Assembly (NCBI GenBank): GCA_018060635.1
Contig: JAGOVR010000043.1
Location: 1 to 11,885, forward strand
Reading direction: 5' to 3'
Source: Bacteriovoracaceae bacterium
Lineage (GTDB): Bacteria > Bdellovibrionota > Bacteriovoracia > Bacteriovoracales > Bacteriovoracaceae
Length of the DNA stretch: 11,885 nt
Below, piece by piece: positions 1-6,943 of the stretch. Numbering within the stretch: position 1 is the first letter of the stretch; each line of letters opens with the position of its first letter. A model generated the notes under the pieces. The model was not told the DNA's origin, did no database searches, and was given only the letters and a program-made list of their open reading frames with translations. The position numbers and the translations under genes were made by a program.

Positions 1-186
1 ATAATGGCCAATCTCTTTGATTTTATTTTTATCAGTTATAGCAATCCGTGCATCTGCCAATACCTGCTCATTAGGTTTCGCTCTGTGCACTATCTTTAAT
101 TGTTCTAATCCTTGATCCCAAATATAAGAAAAATGTGAACAAGAAACAAAAAAAGAAAGAGAACAAAAAAGACTTAAGAATTTAAT
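1..186 (-). CDS. Putative aminopeptidase-family lipoprotein (COG4324-like), N-terminal 62 codons, ATT start
   Basis: Partial gene; its 3' part lies beyond position 1. Seen: reading from ATT at 186-184 there are 62 open codons encoding a short Lys-plus-hydrophobic signal peptide (starts MKFLSLFCSLSF if ATT is read as Met) ending FVSC, so Cys16 is a probable lipidation site. The mature start, CSHFSYIWDQGLEQLKIVHR followed by AKPNEQVLADARI, follows the pattern Cys...Tyr...Gln-Leu...Arg-x-x-Pro...Leu-x-Asp that I associate with the N-terminus of the COG4324 'predicted aminopeptidase' lipoproteins (zinc-metallopeptidase-like). This assignment rests on pattern memory only. No ATG, GTG or TTG exists in this frame before the signal peptide; the frame is closed by TGA just upstream. 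A GGGA stretch lies about 8 bases before ATT. The start overlaps the last 13 bases of miaB, so translational coupling is likely. Inference: outer-membrane or periplasmic lipoprotein. The catalytic domain is not in the window. Confidence 0.6.
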   Translation of the reverse strand, partial: MKFLSLFCSLSFFVSCSHFSYIWDQGLEQLKIVHRAKPNEQVLADARIAITDKNKIKEIGHY

Positions 187-1583
187 ATTTTTTTCCCGTG
201 ATCAAAAATGAGTTCACCTTGACAAGAAAGGGCCGTAACCGAAGTAATTTTTACATCCACCCAATGCCACAAATAATCTTTATCTGTAGTCTCTGGTTCA
301 AAATGCACAATACGCATACAATTAGTGCGCCCATGCCACTTCAGTTTATCTCCTGTCATAGCACCACTCCCATCCACTAAGACTCGAAAGGTTTTACCTA
401 TCATATTTTTTCTAATGTTATGTTGAACATTAAGCTGATGATCTTGTAACCTTTTAAGTCTTTGTGCTCGTATCTTATCTGTTAAAACATCTTCCATTTT
501 GGCCGCTTTAGTTCCAGCTCTGGGAGAGAAAGTATAGGAATAAATAAAATCAAATTGAGCGGCATCTAAGAGTTTCATAGTATCCTGAAATTCTTCTTCT
601 GTTTCGTTTGGAAATCCACAAATCATATCTGTGGTAAGAATAATATCAGGATTTGCTTTACGTAATTTTTCAACTAATCCTAAGTAATGCTCTACTGTGT
701 ATTCTCTCAGCATTCTCTGTAAAACAGTGTTCGATCCTGATTGCACAGGAAGGTGTAAATGGCGAGAAAGTTTCTTGGCCGTTCCATGTACTTCAATCAA
801 ATCATCACTAACATCATAAGGATGACTAGTGGTATAACGAATAATTTCTAAGCCTGAAATTTTATCCAATTCTCTTATTAACTGTGCAAGTGACTCTCCA
901 TTTTTCTTTCCAAAAGAGTTCACATTTTGCCCTAAGAGAGTTACCTCTTGTATCCCTTGATATTCTACTAATTTTTTTACGTCATCTACAATCTCTACCA
1001 CTGTACGAGACTTTTCTCTTCCCCTAGTAAAAGGAACAACACAGTAAGAACAAAATTTATCACAGCCTTTAATAATATTAACAAAAGCTCTCGGTGTTCC
1101 ATGAGTAATTTTAGTTTCTATAGAGTAATCTTGCCCTTTTTCCCAAGCGTTGATGGTAAAGCGACTTTCTCCCGCATAGAGACGGTACACCATGTCCACC
1201 ACTTGATCGACGGCATCTGTTCCAAAAGCAAAATCTAAATGTTTGTATTTTTTTATCAGCTCTTTTCCATCCGTCTGGGCCACACATCCACCCACTCCAA
1301 TTTTAATATCATTCTTTTTCTTTTTAAGAGCTTTCATTTCTCCTAGGTGCGAATAGAATTTTTTATTAGAAAGATCACGAATAGCACAGGTATTAAAAAG
1401 CACTAAATCGGCTTCTTCTTTTTCTTCCGTCGGAGTAAAATTAAGATCTTTTAAAAAATAAAGCATCCTCTCAGAATCATGGATATTCATCTGACAACCA
1501 TACGTTTTGAGCCATACTTTTCTAGCAGGAAAATCTAAATCCCCTACTCTTATCGGTGCTATGTTTTTTGATAATTCTTGCAT
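174..1583 (-). CDS. miaB: tRNA-2-methylthio-N6-dimethylallyladenosine synthase MiaB
   Basis: Radical-SAM methylthiotransferase that converts i6A37 to ms2i6A37 in tRNAs reading UNN codons; cytoplasmic, carrying two [4Fe-4S] clusters. Seen in the 469-aa product: N-terminal UPF0004 domain with the three cluster cysteines Cys30 (YGCQMN), Cys66 (FNTCAIRD) and Cys100 (GGCVAQ); radical-SAM motif CDKFCSYC with Cys174, Cys178 and Cys181; SAM-domain features such as LLGQNVNSFG and the LHLPVQSGS segment; and a C-terminal region (about 395-469) in the place of the TRAM RNA-binding domain. The YGCQMN and GCDKFCSYCVVPFTRG signatures are typical of MiaB rather than RimO or MtaB. Length is close to the usual 440-475 aa. 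ATG at 1583 is the only sensible start, giving about 25 residues before the first motif, though no clear Shine-Dalgarno precedes it. It follows the rluA-like gene by 50 bp and overlaps the downstream lipoprotein gene. Confidence 0.96.
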   Translation of the reverse strand: MQELSKNIAPIRVGDLDFPARKVWLKTYGCQMNIHDSERMLYFLKDLNFTPTEEKEEADLVLFNTCAIRDLSNKKFYSHLGEMKALKKKKNDIKIGVGGCVAQTDGKELIKKYKHLDFAFGTDAVDQVVDMVYRLYAGESRFTINAWEKGQDYSIETKITHGTPRAFVNIIKGCDKFCSYCVVPFTRGREKSRTVVEIVDDVKKLVEYQGIQEVTLLGQNVNSFGKKNGESLAQLIRELDKISGLEIIRYTTSHPYDVSDDLIEVHGTAKKLSRHLHLPVQSGSNTVLQRMLREYTVEHYLGLVEKLRKANPDIILTTDMICGFPNETEEEFQDTMKLLDAAQFDFIYSYTFSPRAGTKAAKMEDVLTDKIRAQRLKRLQDHQLNVQHNIRKNMIGKTFRVLVDGSGAMTGDKLKWHGRTNCMRIVHFEPETTDKDYLWHWVDVKITSVTALSCQGELIFDHGKKILNS

Positions 1584-1633
1584 GGATGCACCATACCAAG
1601 GGAGCTTTTTTCTGTAAAGTTCTTAAGAAGATT

Positions 1634-2521
1634 TTAATCTAATGTTATAGAAAAAGACTCATCGACAGGAGCATTAAAGACATACTCTTTTTGCTCCAAC
1701 ATCACAGCATAATGATGGGCGTGTAAGAAAAGCCTAGGGTGATGGGATACCCCTGCGTAAAGCTCATCTCCTAATATGGGATAACCCAGAAAAGCTAATT
1801 GGGCCCTAATCTGATGACGGAGTCCTGTTATCAGCTCTACTTCCACTAAAGAAATATTTTTTTTTGCATTAAAACTTTTTTTGATAATACTTAAAAAACC
1901 TTCAAAACTTCCCTCTTTCTCCTCTTCAAACACTTGCATTTTTTGACCTTTGGGTCCTGACGGTTTAAAAAAATGCCGATAGTCTCCTTCTTTATCAAAA
2001 TCTCCTTGCACAATGGCCCAATATTTTTTTTCTTTGATCTGATTTCTAAAATTTTCTCTGAGTAGCTTCAGGTCAGATTCTTTTTTCATATACACCAACA
2101 CCCCTGAGGTTTCATAATCTAGACGGTATAAAAGACCTCTATCATAATTGGGGAAATTAACTTTTAATATTTTGTCATAGCCTTTTTCAGCTAAAAAACT
2201 TAAGCAATTTTCAGTATCACTGTAATTTAAAGGATGGGAATGAACTTTAATTTTTTTATTAAGGACTAGGAAAGAATCATCTTCATAAATAATATCTAAA
2301 GGTGTTCCTGTATATTCTGGATTAATTTTTTTATCATTGATTAAATCTATAGGAAGATGACATTCCATCTTGGCATAAACTTTTTTCTTAAGAAAATTTG
2401 CTGAAAAATTTTGTTTTTTTATTTGAGATTTAGAGAGGTGAAAACACTTGTAAAGAGCCTCTTCAACAGTAGGGGCCTCATCCTTAAAGCACAAACCCAC
2501 TGTCGAAGATGCTTTTATCAT
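1634..2521 (-). CDS. RluA-family RNA pseudouridine synthase
   Basis: Isomerises specific uridines in rRNA or tRNA to pseudouridine. Seen in the 295-aa product: a degenerate S4-like N-terminus (about 18-60, including HLSKSQIKK); the start of the catalytic domain at about 76-98 (DIIYEDDSFLVLNKK); motif II YRLDYETSG with catalytic Asp135; a KEKKYWAIVQG strand; and motif III TGLRHQIRAQLAFLGYPILGD at about 236-256. These identify the RluA/RluC/RluD family. Odd point: the His usually found in HRLD is Tyr132 here; the catalytic Asp, Arg and Thr-Ser-Gly are kept. Target site cannot be assigned from sequence (RluA, RluC, RluD and TruC are all possible). The start lies 4 bases after the stop of the 68-aa gene and lacks its own Shine-Dalgarno, so translation is probably coupled. 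miaB follows, giving an RNA-modification operon. Confidence 0.88.
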   Translation of the reverse strand: MIKASSTVGLCFKDEAPTVEEALYKCFHLSKSQIKKQNFSANFLKKKVYAKMECHLPIDLINDKKINPEYTGTPLDIIYEDDSFLVLNKKIKVHSHPLNYSDTENCLSFLAEKGYDKILKVNFPNYDRGLLYRLDYETSGVLVYMKKESDLKLLRENFRNQIKEKKYWAIVQGDFDKEGDYRHFFKPSGPKGQKMQVFEEEKEGSFEGFLSIIKKSFNAKKNISLVEVELITGLRHQIRAQLAFLGYPILGDELYAGVSHHPRLFLHAHHYAVMLEQKEYVFNAPVDESFSITLD

Positions 2522-2525
2522 TATT

Positions 2526-2732
2526 TTATGTCAATTCTTGAGTCATTTCTTCTAAGAGAAGACTTATTTTATTTTTTAGTTCCTGCATCGTAAGAGAGGA
2601 ACGTCCTCCTGTCTCTAAACTATCCGCAAAAAGTTCACGAGTTAAGAAGTCTATGGGTAATCCTGTAAGTTCTGACAGATTCGCTAATGTTACATTCTCT
2701 ATAGGGTCTGCGGGCAACAAAACAACACTCAT
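2526..2732 (-). CDS. Conserved-looking small protein of unknown function (68 aa), first gene of the rluA-like/miaB group
   Basis: I do not recognise this family. Evidence that it is real: a strong AGAGG Shine-Dalgarno 7-8 bases before ATG, a near-consensus promoter 30 bases upstream, and a 4-base gap to the rluA-like gene that depends on it for translation. The protein is acidic and soluble, with no signal peptide or membrane segment. Residues about 14-36 (VTLANLSELTGLPIDFLTREL) read like two short helices with a Gly-Leu-Pro turn, resembling the helix-turn-helix of MerR/excisionase-type small proteins, but without the basic residues expected of a DNA binder. Residues 45-66 (SSLTMQELKNKISLLLEEM) look like an amphipathic helix, possibly for dimerisation. 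Function could be regulation of the operon or assistance to an RNA-modifying enzyme; both are guesses. Confidence 0.75.
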   Translation of the reverse strand: MSVVLLPADPIENVTLANLSELTGLPIDFLTRELFADSLETGGRSSLTMQELKNKISLLLEEMTQELT

Positions 2733-2752
2733 ATATAATCCTCTTTGTGTTT
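2733..2752 (-). promoter_or_regulatory. Shine-Dalgarno for the 68-aa gene
   Basis: Minus-strand sequence AAAGAGGATTATATATG places AGAGG about 8 bases before the ATG at 2732. It is the only strong ribosome-binding site in the group, since the rluA-like gene and miaB downstream have none that is obvious. Confidence 0.65.
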
Positions 2753-2761
2753 TCTGTTTTC

Positions 2762-2791
2762 ATCATAGCTGGCCTTATTTTGGCCTGTCAA
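2762..2791 (-). promoter_or_regulatory. Sigma70-type promoter for the 68-aa gene/rluA-like/miaB operon
   Basis: On the minus strand, a perfect -35 TTGACA (2791-2786) is followed after 18 bases by TATGAT (2767-2762), five of six matches to TATAAT. The expected transcription start is near 2755, giving a leader of about 23 bases before the ATG at 2732. The -35 hexamer contains the TGA stop codon of pabB (2790-2788). The spacer contains two GGCC tetramers and a third sits just upstream of the -35 box. Confidence 0.75.
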
Positions 2792-3972
2792 GGCCCAAAC
2801 AACTGCATAAAACTTTTTTTCTTAAGTAACATTTCTGCATATTCTGATGGTGCCTTACTTAAAAGTGTAATTCCTCCTCCCGCATGACAACTTATTTCTT
2901 TTTTATTTAAGTCTATAACTGCAGAACGAATATTCACCGAAGCTTGTATTTTATTTTTAAAAGACAGCAAAGTAGCTCCACAATAAAATCCACGAGAACC
3001 TTGCTCAATAGATTGAATGAGCATCACAACTTTTTTCTTAGGAGCACCAGTAATGCTTCCTGCGGGAAAAAGATGAGTTAAAATTTCTTTTAATGAAACT
3101 CTTTTATTTATGCAAGACTCAATATAAGCGTATTGGTGCAACAAAGCAGGTACTTGTAAAAATTTTTGCGGATACAAAACTTTCGCCTGAGAATGACCTA
3201 TGGCCGAGAGGTCATTACGAATAAGATCCGTAATAATAGTCAGTTCATTTTTATTTTTCTGACTGTTTTTTAAATTTTTTAGCACCCTTGGTAATTGTTT
3301 AGAATGCGATAAAGGCATAGTTCCTTTAATAGGGCGAGAGGCAATACTTAAGGAATCAGCGTTTATTTTAAGTGAAAAAAAGTTTTCGGGCGAATTGCTC
3401 AAAAAAAGAAGTTTTTCTTTTTTAAGCCATGTAGCATGAGCATAAGCTCCCAGTAGATGCTTTTTATTCCAAACATAGCGCATAAAATCCATTGCACAGT
3501 AGTCTGCTTGATAACGATAACGAAAAGGACAAGTGAGATTTATTTGATAAGCGTTTCCTCTTAAGAGTTCTGCATAAACCTCTTCAAACATTTTTTTGTA
3601 ACTAGCAAAAGAAACTGTAGAGACTTCCTCTATTTCTATCTTTCTCACAGCCTTAACTAAATCCATTTTTACTAGGTTTTGATACTCTATTTCAATGGCC
3701 AGTGGTACGTGTGCCTCTAACTGTTCTTGCTGCACTTTTAAATCTAAAAAGAAAAAACTGGCCTCATAAAAAAGATGTAAAACCTTGACTTGAGATAAAA
3801 TTTTGATTTTTTTCTCTCTATGCATTTTTGTTAAAAAAAGAGAAAAAGGATAACTTTCTTCTTCCCCTGTTTGTAAATTTTTTCTCGTATTTTTCTTATA
3901 AAGATAAGCGTGAACAACACCTGTGGATTGTAAAAAACCTTGTGGACTTTTAAAAAAAGAAACAATGGACAT
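2788..3972 (-). CDS. pabB: Aminodeoxychorismate synthase component I (chorismate-binding enzyme)
   Basis: Uses chorismate and ammonia (from a PabA glutaminase subunit) to make 4-amino-4-deoxychorismate for p-aminobenzoate and folate. The 394-aa product has the full C-terminal chorismate-binding domain: GNAYQINLT (139-147), SNSPENFFSL (192-201), SRPIKGTMP (212-220), ITDLIRNDLSAIG (247-259), FPAGSITGAPKKK (302-314), GFYCGATLLSF (328-338) and the final CHAGGGIT...SEYAEML. Lys216 in PIKGT is the residue that separates PabB from anthranilate synthase TrpE (Ala in PIAGT). The N-terminal part (1-115) is poorly conserved and short. No pabA or pabC is beside it, so the partner subunits are elsewhere. 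It starts 8 bases after dnaB, with the weak GGA of the dnaB stop region as the nearest ribosome-binding signal, so it is probably coupled to dnaB. Isochorismate or anthranilate synthase is unlikely given PIKGT. Confidence 0.9.
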   Translation of the reverse strand: MSIVSFFKSPQGFLQSTGVVHAYLYKKNTRKNLQTGEEESYPFSLFLTKMHREKKIKILSQVKVLHLFYEASFFFLDLKVQQEQLEAHVPLAIEIEYQNLVKMDLVKAVRKIEIEEVSTVSFASYKKMFEEVYAELLRGNAYQINLTCPFRYRYQADYCAMDFMRYVWNKKHLLGAYAHATWLKKEKLLFLSNSPENFFSLKINADSLSIASRPIKGTMPLSHSKQLPRVLKNLKNSQKNKNELTIITDLIRNDLSAIGHSQAKVLYPQKFLQVPALLHQYAYIESCINKRVSLKEILTHLFPAGSITGAPKKKVVMLIQSIEQGSRGFYCGATLLSFKNKIQASVNIRSAVIDLNKKEISCHAGGGITLLSKAPSEYAEMLLKKKSFMQLFGP

Positions 3973-3980
3973 TAAATCAT

Positions 3981-5342
3981 TTATCCAAATGAAGGGTTAT
4001 CATCGTAGGACAAGGGTGTAAACTTGGTTTGCGCCGCTACCCAAGCAAGTTTTACCACACCTGTTTCTCCCCCTCTATTCTTTCCAATAATAACTTCAGC
4101 GATTCCCTTATCCTCTGTATTATTATTGTAAATTTCATCTCGGTAAAGAAACAAAACAATATCCGCATCTTGCTCAATCGCCCCAGATTCTCTCAAGTCT
4201 GAAAGCATCGGTCTTTTTTCTACTCTAGATTCCACACTTCTATTAAGCTGAGAAAGCGTTATAATAGGACATTCTAATTCTTTAGATAAGTTTTTAAGTC
4301 CTCTCGAAATTTCTGCAATCTGTTGCTCACGAGAAGGATTATCAGAATTAGGACGCATAAGTTGCAAGTAATCGATAACCACTAAACCTAAACCTTGATC
4401 TACTTTAAGCTTTCGACACTGACTCTTAATATCCATAAGAGAAATATCAGCCGCATCATTAATATAAAGAGGGAGATTGGAAAGAGTTGAGACGGCTCGA
4501 CTCATTTGTTTTAAATCAGATGGATTAAAATCTTTAGTTCTAATTTTTTGTGATTCAACATTAGCTTCACTGGAAAGAATTCTCATACTTAGTTCTGCCG
4601 CTAACATCTCTAAAGAAAAAATAGCAACGGGAAGTTGTGTTAATTTGGCGGCATTCACAGCTAAATTAAGGGCCAAGGATGTTTTTCCCATAGCAGGTCG
4701 TGCGGCAAGAACAATCAGCTGTCCTGGTTGAAACCCTAACAGCTTGCGATCGAGGTCTTTATAACCCGAAGGAAGACCACCTATCTCACCCTTACTACGA
4801 CTTGGGTTTTCTATATCTCGTAAACTCGTTTTTAAAAACTCTTTGAGATCACGTAATCCCCGTGTTCTTGTTTCGCTGGTTAAATTAAAAAACTGCGATT
4901 CAACCTCAGAAACAAACTCCTGAGTTCGACCTTCAAAACTCATTCCTTGCTCCATAACTTTGGAGGCCAAACGAATAACACTCCGAACAGTGGATTTGTC
5001 TTTTACAATTTTAGCATAATGATAAATATTGGCAGAAGAAGCTTGATCTTCAATCAGTGTCAAAACAGAGGACTCTCCTCCTACCTGATCAATTTTTCCC
5101 GTATCACTTAACTTAGAACAAACTGTAATGTAATCAATAGGCTTGTTTTCTATAATGAGTTCTCGAATAGCATGAAAAATAATGCCATACTGCGGATGAA
5201 AAAAATCTTCTTTAAATAAATTTAATTCTGAAATCGAGTCAAAGCTTTGGCCATCCACTAATAAGCAACCGACTAAGGATCTCTCCGCTAAAATATCGTG
5301 GGGAAGTTCCTTAGGCAGACCATCTCTTTCTTGCTTTGTCAT
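3981..5342 (-). CDS. dnaB: Replicative DNA helicase DnaB
   Basis: Hexameric 5'-3' helicase that unwinds DNA at the replication fork. Seen in the 453-aa product: DnaB N-terminal helical domain (about 12-115, beginning LPHDILAERSLVGCLL); linker helix region (about 160-190); and RecA-like motor domain with Walker A ARPAMGKTS (214-222, Lys220), FSLEM (242-246), Walker B VVIDYLQL (321-328, Asp324), the SQLNRSVE motif (364-371), LSDLRESGAIEQDADIV (380-396) and the arginine-finger region IIGKNRGGETG (418-427). Length matches the family and there is no intein. It starts 9 bases after rplI without a strong Shine-Dalgarno and is followed at 8 bases by pabB, so it is part of the ribosomal-protein operon. 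The rplI-dnaB order is common in bacteria. Confidence 0.97.
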   Translation of the reverse strand: MTKQERDGLPKELPHDILAERSLVGCLLVDGQSFDSISELNLFKEDFFHPQYGIIFHAIRELIIENKPIDYITVCSKLSDTGKIDQVGGESSVLTLIEDQASSANIYHYAKIVKDKSTVRSVIRLASKVMEQGMSFEGRTQEFVSEVESQFFNLTSETRTRGLRDLKEFLKTSLRDIENPSRSKGEIGGLPSGYKDLDRKLLGFQPGQLIVLAARPAMGKTSLALNLAVNAAKLTQLPVAIFSLEMLAAELSMRILSSEANVESQKIRTKDFNPSDLKQMSRAVSTLSNLPLYINDAADISLMDIKSQCRKLKVDQGLGLVVIDYLQLMRPNSDNPSREQQIAEISRGLKNLSKELECPIITLSQLNRSVESRVEKRPMLSDLRESGAIEQDADIVLFLYRDEIYNNNTEDKGIAEVIIGKNRGGETGVVKLAWVAAQTKFTPLSYDDNPSFG

Positions 5343-5351
5343 AAGAAAACT

Positions 5352-5918
5352 TTATTCTTGACCTGCAGTCTCTCCAGATTCTTCAGTCACGGCAGAATCC
5401 TTAGCTTCTTTTTTCTTGTTTTTCTTTTTAGAACCACCCGCCGCTTGAAGCTCTTTGTTTTCTTGAATTTGTTTTTCATCCATAACAACCTTAACATTAA
5501 AAGCGGTATCAATATCTGTGAAAAGTTTTACTTTTACAGAGAATTGCCCTAAACCCTTAATAGGTCCATCCATATGAATAAGTCTTTTCTCTATATCCAA
5601 GCCACGCTTCAAAAGCTCCTCTGATAACTCTTTACCAGTAATGGCACCAAAAAGTTTTCCATTACTTCCAACTCTTTTAGAAAATTCTAAGGTAATCCCA
5701 TTCACTTTTGCACTTAACTCTTGTGCTATCTTTTTTTCAGCTGCAATTTTTTTGGCAAGTCTCTTCTTCTGATCTTCTGCTACCGCAGTACTGGCCTTAT
5801 CTGCCACCACCGCAAACTTATTAGGAAAAAGGAAATTCCTAGCATATCCCGCTGTTACATTGACGGTCTCGCCAATGCCACCTAATGATTTTACTTTTTC
5901 TGTTAGAATAACTTTCAT
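5352..5918 (-). CDS. rplI: 50S ribosomal protein L9 with extended charged C-terminus
   Basis: Large-subunit protein binding 23S rRNA near the L1 stalk. Seen in the 188-aa product: N-terminal rRNA-binding domain MKVILTEKVKSLGGIGETVN through AGYARNFLFP (1-32); the long connecting helix (about 42-74); and the C-terminal domain with GKLFGAITGKEL (87-98) and the VKVKLFTDIDTAFNVKVV end (128-145). L9 usually ends at about 148-150. Here about 40 further residues follow: a Lys-rich patch SKKKNKKKEAK (163-173), then an acidic stretch ending SGETAGQE. The start is backed by AAGGAG 8 bases upstream. It lies 12 bases after the DUF2232 gene and 9 before dnaB. Confidence 0.97.
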   Translation of the reverse strand: MKVILTEKVKSLGGIGETVNVTAGYARNFLFPNKFAVVADKASTAVAEDQKKRLAKKIAAEKKIAQELSAKVNGITLEFSKRVGSNGKLFGAITGKELSEELLKRGLDIEKRLIHMDGPIKGLGQFSVKVKLFTDIDTAFNVKVVMDEKQIQENKELQAAGGSKKKNKKKEAKDSAVTEESGETAGQE

Positions 5919-5926
5919 AAATACTT

Positions 5927-5933
5927 CTCCTTA
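5927..5933 (-). promoter_or_regulatory. Strong Shine-Dalgarno of rplI fused with upstream stop codon
   Basis: The minus strand reads TAAGGAG: the TAA (5933-5931) is the stop codon of the DUF2232 gene and AAGGAG (5932-5927) is an almost perfect Shine-Dalgarno, 8 bases before the rplI ATG at 5918. Ribosomes finishing the membrane protein therefore stop on the rplI ribosome-binding site. This fits the need for high L9 output from an operon that also encodes a low-abundance membrane protein. Confidence 0.8.
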
Positions 5934-6920
5934 TAATTTTTTATCATCTTTTTTTGTTATTTTAAAAAAACGCTCAAATTGAACCCATACATCAATAAAA
6001 CCGATAAATGCCACCACCATAGGCAAAGAAAAAACTGTTAACAAAACTAATAAAGTACGAAGAATTCCCCGTATTTTTAGAACATCTAAAAAATTTTGGT
6101 AAATCCCCATTCCTTGAAAAAAATAAAGACAACCAACTATGCGTAAAATATTAAGTCCATAAACTTCAACTCCGCGCAAAGAAAGCTCTTTAGAAATTTC
6201 CTCTCCAAACGCCACAAGAAGCATCGAGCTCATCACTAACCAAATAAAAAACTCTGGAAGCTTAAAGCTAAAAAGATTTCTTTCATGGTAAGAATTTCCT
6301 ATGGAAAAAAGTCGTTGCCACTTTGCCATGAGTGTCAGGTAAAACCACAAAATAAAAAAGAGCCCTATAAATAAAACTGAAGGGATCTCTGCTAAAACTC
6401 TCTGTGTTAATAGCTTATAATCAGAAAAAAGAGTCAGAATACTCCAAGCCTCTTGCCCGCCCTGAGCTAAGATCAAATCTTTTTTTAAAAGCACTTCGGC
6501 ACTTAATGTTTTGAAAATATTTTCAAAAAAAGAGGTGACAGGTGCATTGAAAAGAAGAGCTCCCCAAAGAACTAACAAGAAAATATAAAGTCCTGCGCCC
6601 CAAGCTAACATTCCTTTAGCAGGATGAGTGCCTGATTTTATAATTTCTGATACCGCCAAAACAAAAGGAAGACCTGCTAGATAAAACAACCAATAAGGAT
6701 GAGCTGTGAACCCTAAACTTGCCACTCCCCCTAAAAGCAAAAGCCCTGAAAGAGATGCTAACCATCCTTTAAGACGCCCAAAAATAACCACGGCAAAAAC
6801 CAGAGGAAGAGGTGCCAAAAAAGAGGCAAAAATACTCATCACCATAAGCACGGACAACACCATCAAAAAGAAAAGTGTCTTTTGGCTTGCTTGATAAGAA
6901 GGTAATCCTAAAGCTGACAT
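5931..6920 (-). CDS. DUF2232 (YybS-like) multi-pass inner-membrane protein
   Basis: A 329-aa polytopic membrane protein of unknown molecular function. Seen: about eight or nine hydrophobic segments (roughly 15-35, 38-48, 53-72, 76-92, 103-124, 178-198, 223-239, 254-275 and 286-312), a polar loop around 125-177, and a basic C-terminal tail ITKKDDKKL. The C-terminal part (about 223-312, with GLNILRIVGCLYFFQGMGIYQ and a later Gly-Phe-Ile-Asp) has the look of the DUF2232 family. Position between rpsR and rplI supports this: DUF2232 genes occupy this slot in several deltaproteobacteria, and Bacillus yybS sits near rplI. That family call comes from context plus general character, not a search. ATG at 6920 has GGA about 7 bases upstream and follows rpsR by 23 bases. 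No signal peptide cleavage site is apparent. Confidence 0.8.
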   Translation of the reverse strand: MSALGLPSYQASQKTLFFLMVLSVLMVMSIFASFLAPLPLVFAVVIFGRLKGWLASLSGLLLLGGVASLGFTAHPYWLFYLAGLPFVLAVSEIIKSGTHPAKGMLAWGAGLYIFLLVLWGALLFNAPVTSFFENIFKTLSAEVLLKKDLILAQGGQEAWSILTLFSDYKLLTQRVLAEIPSVLFIGLFFILWFYLTLMAKWQRLFSIGNSYHERNLFSFKLPEFFIWLVMSSMLLVAFGEEISKELSLRGVEVYGLNILRIVGCLYFFQGMGIYQNFLDVLKIRGILRTLLVLLTVFSLPMVVAFIGFIDVWVQFERFFKITKKDDKKL

Positions 6921-6943
6921 GATTGTTCCAAAAGTTAGTTAAA

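Noticed and set aside
1584..1633. Terminator between the rluA-like gene and miaB
   Set aside because: The only symmetry is the 10-base palindrome TTCTTAAGAA, with no GC-rich stem or following T-run in the correct place.
2788..3972. Anthranilate synthase component I (trpE)
   Set aside because: The diagnostic motif is PIKGT rather than PIAGT, and no tryptophan genes are nearby.
5298..5552. Plus-strand open frame over the dnaB/rplI junction
   Set aside because: It lies antisense to two certain genes, has low-complexity Phe-rich translation and no ribosome-binding site. The other antisense frames (198-380, 2411-2593, 4477-4731, 6706-6894, 8933-9154) fail the same way, as do the same-strand alternative-frame shadows at 6769-6954 (over DUF2232) and 10401-10640 (over cdd).
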